From: Caballeronia sp. M1242
GTDB lineage: Bacteria > Pseudomonadota > Gammaproteobacteria > Burkholderiales > Burkholderiaceae
Length of the DNA stretch: 64,000 nucleotides
Direction of reading: 5' to 3'
Assembly: GCF_017220215.1 (NCBI RefSeq)
Contig: NZ_CP071129.1
Span: 1,426,001 to 1,490,000, forward strand
Positions within the stretch are counted from its first letter, which is position 1; every line of letters starts with the position of its first letter. Both the position numbers and the translations under genes were made by a program. Under the pieces are notes generated by a model, which did no database searches, had not been told where the DNA came from, and saw nothing but the letters and a program-made list of their open reading frames with translations. Positions 27,272 through 35,411 of the stretch are shown here, one piece after another.

Positions 27272-28666
27272 ATGGCGACATGGAAACCCGACCCGAGCTT
27301 CTACCCTTCCCCGCGTCTTGCTGCGAAGGCGCCCCGCGAAACGCTCGCGTACGTTGCGACGTTCGATCCCGAGCGCAAGAGTCCGGACAAACTCGCCGTC
27401 GTCGATGTGGACCCGGATTCGTCGAGCTATGCGCAGATCGTCGGCGAACTGGCGATGCCCGACGCCGGCGACGAACTGCATCACTTCGGCTGGAACGCGT
27501 GCTCGTCGTGTCTGTGCCCGAACGCCCCGCATCCGCATATGGAGCGGCGTTATCTCGTCGTGCCGGGACTGCGTTCGTCGCGGATTCATATCGTCGATAC
27601 GAAGCCCGACCCGAAGAATCCGGTCATCGTCAAGACGATCGAGCCCGAAGAACTTGCCGAGAAAACGGGCTATACGCGCCCGCATACGGTTCATTGCGGA
27701 CCGGGCGGCATCTATGTCACCGCGCTCGGCAACGCCGAAGGCAAGGCGCCCGGCGGCGTGCTGCTGCTCGATCAACAGAGCTTCGATCCACTCGGCCGCT
27801 GGGAAGTGGATCGCGGACCGCAGCAACTGGCCTACGACGGCTGGTGGCATCTCGGCTACGACACGATGGTCACGAGCGAATGGGGCACGCCCGACACCTT
27901 CGAAGAGGGCCTCGTGCCCGAACTGCTGCTCGGCGCGAAGTACGGGCGCAAGCTGCATTTCTGGGACTTCACGAAGCGGAAGCATATTCAGGAAATCGAC
28001 TTCGGCGACGAGTATCAACTCGTCTTCGAACTGCGGCCCGCCCACGATCCGACCGAGGCGTATGGCTTCGTCAATTGCGTGATTAGCCTGAAGGATCTGT
28101 CTTCGTCGATCTGGACGTGGTATCGCGACAAGGACAAATGGGCGGTGAAGAAAGTGATCGATATTCCGGCCGAGCCCGCCGATGCCTCGGTGCTTCCCCC
28201 GCTCTTGCAGGGCTTCGGCGCGGTGCCGCCGCTCGTGTCCGACATCGATCTCTCGATGGATGACCGCTTCCTCTACGTGTCATGCTGGGGCACGGGCGAC
28301 ATGCTGCAATACGATGTCTCCGACCCCTTTGCGCCGAAGCTCACGGGCAAGGTCCGCATCGGCGGCGTGGTCTCACGCGCGACGCATGCGGGCGCGAAGA
28401 ACGGTTCGCTGAACGGCGGGCCGCAGATGGTCGAAGTCAGCCGCGACGGACGACGCGTGTACTTCACCAACTCGCTCTACGGCGCGGTCGATGCGCAGTT
28501 CTACCCCGAAGGCATCGACGGATGGATGGTCAAGCTCGACGCCGATCCGAACGGCGGCCTTGCCATCGACGAGAAGTTCTTCATCGACTGGCCGAAGGGA
28601 CATCGCCCGCATCAGATCCGGCTGCAAGGCGGGGATTGTTCTTCGGACTCCTATTGTTATCCTTGA
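27272..28666 (+). CDS. Selenium-binding protein / methanethiol oxidase (SBP56 family)
   Basis: A 464-residue protein matching SBP56 along its length. It has the conserved CSSC pair near residues 77-80, HPHMERRYLVVPGLRSSRIH, RPHTVHCGPGGIY, VTSEWGTPDTFEEG and HRPHQIRLQGGDCSSDSYCYP at the end. Bacterial members such as MtoX oxidise methanethiol to formaldehyde, H2S and H2O2 using copper. GGGAG seven bases before the ATG supports the start. The next gene, a membrane protein 22 bp downstream, is probably in the same operon. No recognisable SCO1 or MauG-type maturation genes are seen nearby. Confidence 0.88.
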   Translation: MATWKPDPSFYPSPRLAAKAPRETLAYVATFDPERKSPDKLAVVDVDPDSSSYAQIVGELAMPDAGDELHHFGWNACSSCLCPNAPHPHMERRYLVVPGLRSSRIHIVDTKPDPKNPVIVKTIEPEELAEKTGYTRPHTVHCGPGGIYVTALGNAEGKAPGGVLLLDQQSFDPLGRWEVDRGPQQLAYDGWWHLGYDTMVTSEWGTPDTFEEGLVPELLLGAKYGRKLHFWDFTKRKHIQEIDFGDEYQLVFELRPAHDPTEAYGFVNCVISLKDLSSSIWTWYRDKDKWAVKKVIDIPAEPADASVLPPLLQGFGAVPPLVSDIDLSMDDRFLYVSCWGTGDMLQYDVSDPFAPKLTGKVRIGGVVSRATHAGAKNGSLNGGPQMVEVSRDGRRVYFTNSLYGAVDAQFYPEGIDGWMVKLDADPNGGLAIDEKFFIDWPKGHRPHQIRLQGGDCSSDSYCYP

Positions 28667-28688
28667 TGCTCACGTCGGACGTCATCGC

Positions 28689-29339
28689 ATGAATGCCGTT
28701 ACGCCCTCGCTCTGGCTCACGGCGGCGGGCCTCGGCGCGTTTCATGGCGTGAATCCCGCGATGGGATGGCTCTTCGCGCTCGCACTCGGCCTCTATGCGC
28801 ATAGCAGGCGCGTGGTGCTGGTGTCGCTCGTGCCGATTGCGCTCGGGCATGCGGCGTCGGTGGCGCTGGTGCTCGCGGGCGTGCTGACGCTCGGCTCGGT
28901 AGTGGACCATGAGACGCTCGCGCGCGGCTCTGGCGTGTGTCTGATCGGGTGGGGCGCATGGCGTGCGTGGCGCGGACATCGCGGACGGCCGACGGTGGGC
29001 ATGCGGACCGGCCTCGCGGGTCTCGCGCTATGGTCATTCGTGATGTCCAGCGCGCATGGCGCGGGCTTGATGCTCGTGCCCGCCCTGCTGCCGCTGTGCG
29101 GGGGCGGGGGTGCAAATGCAGGCGCGGCGGGCACGTCCTCGGCGGCTGCGTTCGAAGCCGGAGCGCTCGCGCTGTCCGTGCATACCGTGGCGATGCTCGC
29201 TGTGATCGCGGTCATCGCGCTGGCCGCCATGTCGCTGCATGAGCGCACCGGCCTTGCGTTCCTGCGCACGGGCTGGGTCAACGTCGACTGGCTTTGGAGT
29301 GTGGCGTTGATCGCATGCGGCATCTGGCTCTGGGTGTAG
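28689..29339 (+). CDS. Integral membrane protein paired with the selenium-binding protein
   Basis: A 216-residue protein with six predicted spans. The first is LWLTAAGLGAFHGVNPAMGW; the HGVNP motif resembles the metal-site helix of NicO/HupE-type metal permeases, and a second His/Ser motif occurs at MSSAHGAGLMLVPAL. It starts 22 bp after the SBP56 stop, which suggests co-transcription. A role in metal (for example copper) supply to SBP56 is a reasonable guess but unproven. The family name is not known to me. A Gly-rich loop (CGGGGANAGAAG) lies in the middle. Confidence 0.68.
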   Translation: MNAVTPSLWLTAAGLGAFHGVNPAMGWLFALALGLYAHSRRVVLVSLVPIALGHAASVALVLAGVLTLGSVVDHETLARGSGVCLIGWGAWRAWRGHRGRPTVGMRTGLAGLALWSFVMSSAHGAGLMLVPALLPLCGGGGANAGAAGTSSAAAFEAGALALSVHTVAMLAVIAVIALAAMSLHERTGLAFLRTGWVNVDWLWSVALIACGIWLWV

Positions 29340-29535
29340 CGTGGATGCCGCTTTTCGTTGCGCACCGCGATGGCGGGCGGCGGCAGAAGTTCGGCGTCTA
29401 ACGCCTACCGCCGCCGATTGCACGAGGACGCGCGTCCCGGCAATATCGCCGAAAACGACGAATAAAAAACGCTGTGCTGCGCCAAGATACGGACCTGGCC
29501 GGTCCGATAAAAGTCATAACAACGGGGACTCTGTC

Positions 29536-30225
29536 ATGCGCGAAATCTCGTACGAAGAACAAACCGTCAATTCGATCAATCCGCTCGCGCGCTTCGCCCA
29601 TCGCGCGCGCATGACCATGGCGACCGAGCTCGTCACCGGTCTATGCCCCGCACGCGGAACCGTGGTGGACTTCGGCGCGGGACCGGGCCTTTTTCTGCAT
29701 ACGCTCGGCGAGTCGCGACGGGACGTCACGTTGATCGGCCATGACAAGTTCATGGCGCCCGCATTTGCCGAAGTGAAGTATGCGGAGTCGCTGGACACGG
29801 TTGCATCGCATAGCGTGGACGTGTTGACGGCCTTCGAGGTCTGCGAGCATCTTTATCCCCGCGAAGTGGACGCGCTGCTCGATGACGCCGCGCGAATCCT
29901 GAAGCCGGACGGCGCGCTCGTCATTTCAGTGCCGATCATGTACGGACTCGCGATTGCGCCGAAAGTGTCGAACTGGATGATCCGCAGCCGCACGCTCAAG
30001 TCCGAATACACGCCTGCCGAATTGCTCAAGTCGATGATTGGCATGCGCGTGAGCCGGCCGGCGAACCCGCGGACGACGCATAAGGGGTTCGATTTCCGCG
30101 AGCTTCGCAAGCTCGTGAGCGAGCGCTTCGTCTTGGATGCAGTGCATACGAGTCCAGTGCCGCACGCGCCTTGGTGGGTTAGTTCGCAGTACTTTATGGT
30201 TTGCCGGGCGCGTGGGCGGGGTTGA
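29536..30225 (+). CDS. Class I SAM-dependent methyltransferase
   Basis: A 229-residue protein. Motif I is VVDFGAGPGLFL (residues about 42-53), followed by the acidic motif LIGHDKF. A UbiE/type-11 arrangement follows: VLTAFEVCEHL and ILKPDGALVISVPI. Such enzymes transfer methyl from S-adenosylmethionine to small molecules or lipids; the substrate cannot be read. The start (MREISYEEQ) fits the family; the frame extends upstream without support. It stands alone, 197 bp after the membrane protein. Confidence 0.8.
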   Translation: MREISYEEQTVNSINPLARFAHRARMTMATELVTGLCPARGTVVDFGAGPGLFLHTLGESRRDVTLIGHDKFMAPAFAEVKYAESLDTVASHSVDVLTAFEVCEHLYPREVDALLDDAARILKPDGALVISVPIMYGLAIAPKVSNWMIRSRTLKSEYTPAELLKSMIGMRVSRPANPRTTHKGFDFRELRKLVSERFVLDAVHTSPVPHAPWWVSSQYFMVCRARGRG

Positions 30226-30489
30226 GGCTGGTTGGTTGCTGGTTGCGTTGGTTCGGCGGCCGACCGGGCGTTCGACAAGCGTGTGCGTCAGTGGAAGGCA
30301 GTCATGCACACTGGGCGCAGTACTTTGGAACTGCGATGTCACGAACTGCCGCGCGCGTTTCGTAGGTTCAGGTTTGCGAGGAACACGCGTCGACGCGCAT
30401 TTTTGCCCGCGTGCGCGTTGGTGCTGACGACTCCTTTCAGAAAGCGACGCGTGTAGGCACGAGTCGCTGCTCGAGGAGCGGCGGCTTCA

Positions 30490-31083
30490 CACGCGCGCGA
30501 GGACATGCGGCCGGCATTCTGCATGCAACGCGCCGCATGCGAAATGCGGGCGCGCGGGGAGGTTAAGGCATGCGGTCAACGCGCGTCGCGGAGCTTTGCG
30601 TCCGCGTCCGCTTCCAGAATAGCGGCACCTTTAGGAAAACAACGCTTCGACCCGCGCGTCGCTGCGGCCAGACGCGGGCGTATGTGTATGCGTGTGCGGA
30701 AGGGCTGCGGCCGGCATTCTGCATTCAACACGGCGCATGCAAAAGGCGGGACGCGCGATTTAGATAGAGGCATGCAGCCGACGCGCGTCGCTGCGGCTCA
30801 ACGCGAGCGTCAGCGTCTGCGTATACGGAAAGGCTGCGGCCGGCATCCTGCATGCGACCCGCCGCACCCAAATGCGGGGCGCGCGGGTGAGGCTGAGGTA
30901 AGCCGGCCGCCCGCGTCGCGGAGCTTTCCCGCCCGCGTCCGCTTCAAGGTTAGCGGCGCCTTCGAAAAGCAACGCTTCGACCCGCGCGTCGCTGCGGCTG
31001 AATGCGAACGACAGGCTATGCAACCGCGCACAGACTGCGGCCGGCATTCTGCATGCAACACGTCGCATGCGAAATGCCGCGCA
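30490..31083. repeat. Degenerate tandem repeats with GGCCGGCATTCTGCATGC anchors
   Basis: The anchor GGCCGGCAT(T/C)CTGCAT occurs at 30509, 30709, 30838 and 31039, with spacings of 200, 129 and 201 bp (a long-short-long pattern). Each anchor is followed by (C/T)CGCATGC(G/A)AAATGC-like sequence. The long intervals contain GCTTCGACCCGCGCGTCGCTGCGG. The array abuts the stop of the lipoprotein gene at 31084. Long frames on the plus strand here are products of the repeats and of the opposing gene. The stretch 30226-30490 shows no gene. Confidence 0.75.
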
Positions 31084-32175
31084 TCAGTTCGCCGGAATCG
31101 TGACGACCGGTGCCTTCGCCGTATCCGTCACTTCTCCGAGCGCCATCAGGTTCTGTACCACGGTGAATGCGTATTTCGAGTCGAAGTCGGCGCGGTCTAT
31201 CCAGTAATTCGACTTGTCGTAAAGCACGCTCACATAGGCGTCCGGCGGCGCTTTCTCGCCGACTTTGACGACGATCGTCGGACGCGTTTCGCCGCCGATG
31301 AGCCCGATCGTCGGCTTCGTCGCTCCGCTGCCGACCTGCGCATCCGGCACCGGAATCTGCGCGCCCAAATCGGTGAGGATGCCGAGCACCGAGCGCGTGA
31401 CCATCGGAATGCGATCGTGATCAGCCGACTGCCCGTACACGATCTCGTAGGTCTTCATCTTCGGCGAAAGATGCAAGAGCCGGCGCACGAGCGCCAGGTC
31501 GTCGGTAGTCTGCTTGTTCGCGCCGCTGCGCGTCGCGCCGAGCGTCATGAAAATACGCGGTTGATGATCTTGGTCGCGCGTTTCCACATTCAATTCGCCG
31601 GCAAGTTGCAGCCGGCGCAGCGCCTGAAGCAACAGGAAGAACTCCGGCGCGCCCGACGCGTTGGGACCGCCGAGCGCATTGCCATTCTGCAGGCCCGCGA
31701 TGGATTGCGCGGTAATGCGCAGCAACAAGTCGACCGGAATCCCGCTTTCTGCGAGCGGCAACACAAGCGTCGGCGAGAGCGGGCGAATGTACGCACTGGC
31801 GTACGCGTCGCCGGTCGTCGGAGTGAAGGTGAAGGTCGGGTGATTGGAATACGACACGCTGCCCGAGGCCTGCGCGTAGTTCGGCTGCGCGCCGGATCCT
31901 GCATTCAAAATTGCGCCGCCCGTGGCATCAAACGTGTAGGCGGCGATGATGCTGCTCACCGTGAGAAACGAAGGCGCGTCGGCGAAGCGGAGTCCGACGA
32001 TGGCGGCAAGGATTTCGCGCTTTTGCGCGTCGCCGAGCGCGCGGGCGTAGTCCACTTGATCGGCCTTGAGCCGCGTAGGGCCGATGCCGGAACAGCCCGC
32101 CGCGAGGACGGTCGCGCTGATGAGAGCGATGGATAGGGCTTTGGTTGATTTCTGGGTCGGTGTCGTCCGGTTCAT
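31084..32175 (-). CDS. Putative outer-membrane or periplasmic lipoprotein of unknown function
   Basis: A 363-residue protein with a signal peptide ending in lipobox LAAGC (Cys at about residue 27). The mature domain is mixed alpha/beta, with segments such as VDYARALGDAQKREILAAIV and ELNVETRDQDHQPRIFMTLG; I do not recognise the family. Late segments (YVSVLYDKSNYWIDRADFDS) suggest a well-folded C-terminal domain. The start at 32175 has AAGG four bases upstream. Its downstream side is a repeat array and its upstream neighbour is the small secreted protein on the same strand. Confidence 0.65.
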   Translation of the reverse strand: MNRTTPTQKSTKALSIALISATVLAAGCSGIGPTRLKADQVDYARALGDAQKREILAAIVGLRFADAPSFLTVSSIIAAYTFDATGGAILNAGSGAQPNYAQASGSVSYSNHPTFTFTPTTGDAYASAYIRPLSPTLVLPLAESGIPVDLLLRITAQSIAGLQNGNALGGPNASGAPEFFLLLQALRRLQLAGELNVETRDQDHQPRIFMTLGATRSGANKQTTDDLALVRRLLHLSPKMKTYEIVYGQSADHDRIPMVTRSVLGILTDLGAQIPVPDAQVGSGATKPTIGLIGGETRPTIVVKVGEKAPPDAYVSVLYDKSNYWIDRADFDSKYAFTVVQNLMALGEVTDTAKAPVVTIPAN

Positions 32176-32341
32176 ATGGCCTTGAGTGAGGTCAGCGAGG
32201 AGGATCGTCGGCGCGGTGGCCGCGAGCCTCGGGGCCGGCAGCAATTCTCATACCATTTTCGACGATGGATTCGCGGACATGCGCCTTCCCGTGCGTCGCA
32301 TCATGGGAAGCCACGGGGAAGAACGGCGAATGCAACTACTT

Positions 32342-32554
32342 TCAAGACGCGTCTTTGGGTGCGTCGCGGCCCTCGGGCGGCGTTGCCTGTCTAGGCCCAT
32401 GGGATATGTGCCGACTCGCCTCCGCATGATGAGCGACGAGTGCATCGAGACGATCCTGCGCGAAACGCGGACCATCGTCGCGTGCATGCGCCGTCGCGCT
32501 CGCGAGCATGGTGCCCGCAATCAGGGCGACAACCCTCAGGGGTTTGGTATTCAT
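32342..32554 (-). CDS. Small exported hypothetical protein
   Basis: A 70-residue protein. It has a clear signal peptide (MNTKPLRVVALIAGTMLASA, cleavage after AHA) and a short basic, His-rich mature part of about 46 residues (FAQDRLDALVAHHAEASRHI). GGAGGTG five bases before the ATG indicates genuine translation. The family is not recognised. It is divergent from the DUF2235 gene and upstream of the lipoprotein gene on the same strand. The intervening DNA contains a TTGCATGCAA palindrome at 32653-32662. Confidence 0.65.
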   Translation of the reverse strand: MNTKPLRVVALIAGTMLASATAHARDDGPRFAQDRLDALVAHHAEASRHISHGPRQATPPEGRDAPKDAS

Positions 32555-32733
32555 AATTCACCTCCGCAGGAAGACGGGATGCGTGCGTCGATGCTCGATC
32601 GCAAGCCTCTCCCGTATCCGCCAAAATACAGCGTCGCCGCGCCGTCTGCATGTTGCATGCAAAGGCGGCCTTGCGGGCGGCGCAGCCATCTCCTATCTGT
32701 TAGCTCAAACGCTACGTTCCGGAGACGCCCGCC

Positions 32734-33777
32734 ATGAGACTCGCCATTTTCTTCGACGGCACCTGGAACGAGCCGAACGACCGAACCAACGCCTACCTGC
32801 TCTACAAACTCGCGCCCGAGACCGACGATCAGGAGACGCTGTACGTGCCGGGCGTCGGCACGCAGGGCAACGGCCTATTTGCGCTGGCGAACAAGTTTCT
32901 TGGCGGCGCGTTCGGCGACGGCCTCTCCGCGAACATCAAAAGTGGCTACGCGTGGCTGTGCCAGCGGTACAAGCCCGATGCATCGATCTATATCTTCGGC
33001 TTCTCGCGCGGCGCCTACTCCGCACGCAGCCTGGCCGGCCTCATCCGCAAATGCGGTTTGTCGAACGACTGGAGCGATGCATCCATCGATCAGGCGTACG
33101 GCATTTATCGCGACCAGGGCGTCGGGCCATCCGACGACTCCGTGCAGGCGTACCGCAAGCAGTTCGCGCGCGAGGTGAACGTCGCGTTCATCGGCGTGTG
33201 GGATACCGTCGGCGAACTGGGTGTTCCTATCGGCGGGCTGCCGGTGCCGGGCTTCTCCAGCTACTACAACTTTCATGACACCACGCTCGCGAACAGCACG
33301 CGCGCGGCGTATCACGCGATAGCCGCGAACGAATTCCGCTCGCTCTACAAGCCTACGCTCTGGACGAAGGGAACCGAGGACCGCGGGCCGCTGCCGCTCG
33401 AACAGCGATGGTTCGCGGGCGCGCACGCGAACGTGGGCGGCGGCTATTTGAGCCCGCCGCGCGATCCCGCCGATCTGCTACCGCTGATTCCGGCGGAATG
33501 GCTACGGCAGAAAGGACAACTGCACGGCCTTACGTTCGACCGGCCGATCCAGATCCCGAAAGAGGCCTACACGTGCGAGCCCATCGATTCGTATTCAGAA
33601 TTCACGAAAATGAATCCGTTGCTCGAAGACGTCTGCAAGAAAGAGCCGCGCGTCGCCGGGGCTGCGCTCAACGAGACGGTCGATCCGAGCCTCGCGAATC
33701 GGCTCAGCACACCCGGGTTTTTGGATGCATTCCCTTCCCTGCGTGACCAGTTATGCGCGCTCCCGGTCGGAACGTGA
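32734..33777 (+). CDS. DUF2235 alpha/beta-hydrolase-like protein
   Basis: A 347-residue protein beginning MRLAIFFDGTWNEPNDRTN, the DUF2235 start. The nucleophile elbow is GFSRGAY (Ser91), followed by FIGVWDTVG and WFAGAHANVGGGY, which supply acid and His residues. Related proteins include phospholipase effectors (Tle1) of type VI secretion as well as non-secreted hydrolases. No VgrG, immunity protein or secretion gene is seen here, so an effector role is not supported. No signal peptide is present. The last 190 bp of the gene are duplicated downstream in decayed form. Confidence 0.8.
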   Translation: MRLAIFFDGTWNEPNDRTNAYLLYKLAPETDDQETLYVPGVGTQGNGLFALANKFLGGAFGDGLSANIKSGYAWLCQRYKPDASIYIFGFSRGAYSARSLAGLIRKCGLSNDWSDASIDQAYGIYRDQGVGPSDDSVQAYRKQFAREVNVAFIGVWDTVGELGVPIGGLPVPGFSSYYNFHDTTLANSTRAAYHAIAANEFRSLYKPTLWTKGTEDRGPLPLEQRWFAGAHANVGGGYLSPPRDPADLLPLIPAEWLRQKGQLHGLTFDRPIQIPKEAYTCEPIDSYSEFTKMNPLLEDVCKKEPRVAGAALNETVDPSLANRLSTPGFLDAFPSLRDQLCALPVGT

Positions 33778-33960
33778 GGGGCAGATCCATCTGCATACAG
33801 AATTCATGACGATGTATCTGCGCATACAGCACGTCTGCTAGAAAGAAGCGCGCGTCGCCGGGACGCGCTCAGGAGCCGCTCAACCTTGGCCTTGCGGACC
33901 AGCTCCGACCGTCCGGTATTCTGTATGCGTTTTCGGCACTGGTCCGAACAACGAGCGCTC
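33590..33960. repeat. 202-bp tandem duplication of the DUF2235 gene 3' end
   Basis: The gene segment around CAGAATTCAC at 33596 and GCGCGTCGCCGGGG at 33648 reappears 202 bp later (CAGAATTCAT at 33798, GCGCGTCGCCGGGA at 33850). Similarity continues to GGTTTTTGGATGC versus GGTATTCTGTATGC and on to the TGACC/TGGTCC ends. The second copy has lost the reading frame and fills most of the spacer (33778-33961) before the opposing gene. It is a simple two-copy case of the 3'-end repetition seen elsewhere in the window. Confidence 0.75.
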
Positions 33961-33961
33961 G

Positions 33962-34372
33962 CTAGAACAAATGCGGCGGCGTCCGATCCACCATATCTCG
34001 CGGCAGCGGTTCTTCCAGTTCGAACTCGACGCTCGGGAAATCCTGCAAGCGGCCGGCCACCTCGGCTTCGCCTTCGCTCGTGAAAAGGCCGTCGAGATAA
34101 TCGAACGTCAGCTTATCGACCAGCGCCTTCAGCGCAAGCTCGGGGCTGCGCTTCGGCTCGACCGCGATGTCGTCCACGTCGAGGCGCGCGCAATACTCAC
34201 CGCCGTTCGATTCCATCGCGCCGATGTCGATCACCTTGCCATCGACGTTCTGCGCCAGCACCCGCTGCTCCACGGCGAACAGGCGAAAAGGCCGCTCGAG
34301 TCCGACCGGGTCGCCCGAGCCCGACGTCGAGCCGGTCTCGTCTTTTGCATTCGAATTCGTTTTCGCTGTCAT
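33962..34372 (-). CDS. Hypothetical acidic protein
   Basis: A 136-residue soluble protein. A Ser/Thr/Gly-rich N-terminal leader is followed by a compact domain (FRLFAVEQRVLAQNVDGKVI, CARLDVDDIAVEPKRSPELA, VEFELEEPLPRDMVDRTPP). No family is recognised. GAGGAG eight bases before ATG 34372 sets the start; a frame to 34420 adds 16 unlikely residues. It is divergent from the SDR gene, with the 191-bp spacer carrying both promoters. Confidence 0.65.
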   Translation of the reverse strand: MTAKTNSNAKDETGSTSGSGDPVGLERPFRLFAVEQRVLAQNVDGKVIDIGAMESNGGEYCARLDVDDIAVEPKRSPELALKALVDKLTFDYLDGLFTSEGEAEVAGRLQDFPSVEFELEEPLPRDMVDRTPPHLF

Positions 34373-34563
34373 CGCTGCTTCTCCTCGGATGCTTAAGGTC
34401 GTCTTTTCGAAGCAAGCCACGCGCCCGATGCGGTGCTCCGCAGAACATCGCGCAACGTTTCCATTGCGGACCGCGTCGTCCTAAAGTGCTGTAGTCACCC
34501 GATGCAATACGAAATACGACTCGCGGAACGCAACTCGCAGGACGAACCCCAAAGGAGCAGCAA

Positions 34564-35334
34564 GTGGACGGAACCATGAGCGCGAAAGTCGCAGTCATCA
34601 CGGGAGCGGGCCGCGGGCTCGGGCGCAGCGCGGCACTCAAGCTCGCGCAACAGGGCGTGGGCATCATCGGTACGTGGCACAGCGACGCGGCCGCAGCCGA
34701 AGCCGTGGCCGGCGAGATCGAGGAACTCGGCTGCAAGTGCGCGATGCTGCAGCTCGACGTCTCCCGCAGCGAAACCTTCAGCGCCTTCGCGGATGAAGTA
34801 TGCAAGGCGCTCGAACAATCGTTCGATCGCACGAACTTCGATTTTCTCGTGAACAACGCGGGAATCGGCATACACGCGGCTTTCGCCGACACGACGCCCG
34901 AGCAGTTCGACCAGCTCGTGAACATACACCTGAAGGGGCCCTTCTTTCTGACGCAGGCGCTGCTGCCGTTTCTGCACGAGGAAGGCAGCATCGTGAACGT
35001 GTCGAGCGGACTGACGCGCTTTGCGCTGCCGGGCTACGCGGCGTATGCGGCGATGAAAGGCGGCGTCGAAGTGCTGACGCGCTATCTGGCGAAGGAGCTG
35101 GGACCGCACGGCATCAAGGTCAATACCATCGCCCCGGGCGCGATCGAAACGGATTTCGGCGGCGGCGTCGTACGCGACGATCAGGAAGTGAACGAATTCG
35201 TCGCGCAGAACACGGCGCTCGGGCGCGTGGGTCTGCCTGACGACATAGGCGGCGCGATCGCCGCGATGCTCTCCGACGGCAACCGCTGGATGACGGCCCA
35301 GCGCGTCGAGGTGTCGGGCGGGATGTTTATCTGA
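34564..35334 (+). CDS. Short-chain dehydrogenase/reductase (SDR)
   Basis: A 256-residue classical SDR. It has the cofactor loop TGAGRGLG (about 13-20), NNAGIG, the catalytic Ser in NVSSGLTRF and the Y-x3-K pair in YAAYAAMKGG. A C-terminal SGGMF closes the fold. It would oxidise or reduce an alcohol/carbonyl with NAD(P)(H); the substrate is unknown. GTG 34564 is chosen because AAAGGAG precedes it by six bases; ATG 34576 would give 252 residues. It is convergent with the porin gene over a strong hairpin. Confidence 0.88.
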   Translation: MDGTMSAKVAVITGAGRGLGRSAALKLAQQGVGIIGTWHSDAAAAEAVAGEIEELGCKCAMLQLDVSRSETFSAFADEVCKALEQSFDRTNFDFLVNNAGIGIHAAFADTTPEQFDQLVNIHLKGPFFLTQALLPFLHEEGSIVNVSSGLTRFALPGYAAYAAMKGGVEVLTRYLAKELGPHGIKVNTIAPGAIETDFGGGVVRDDQEVNEFVAQNTALGRVGLPDDIGGAIAAMLSDGNRWMTAQRVEVSGGMFI

Positions 35335-35368
35335 CGCAAACCGTTCGCGCAATGTGAAGGCAAAAAGA

Positions 35369-35388
35369 CCGGACGCCGAGGCGTCCGG
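35369..35388. terminator. Rho-independent terminator shared by SDR and porin genes
   Basis: A perfect 9-bp stem CCGGACGCC / GGCGTCCGG with a 2-base loop is preceded by AAAAAGA and followed by TTTC. Read on the minus strand it gives a stem followed by TCTTTTTG, a good terminator for the porin. On the plus strand it is weaker. Confidence 0.8.
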
Positions 35389-35411
35389 TTTCGCTGTGAA
35401 GCAGGTGTAGC

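Noticed and set aside
27119..28045. Upstream extension of the EamA transporter frame
   Set aside because: It overlaps the selenium-binding protein gene on the other strand and adds no transmembrane or family sequence.
30505..32136. 543-codon plus-strand open frame
   Set aside because: It covers the repeat array and the antisense of the lipoprotein gene; the product is Arg/His-rich without family motifs, while the opposite strand has a signal peptide and lipobox.
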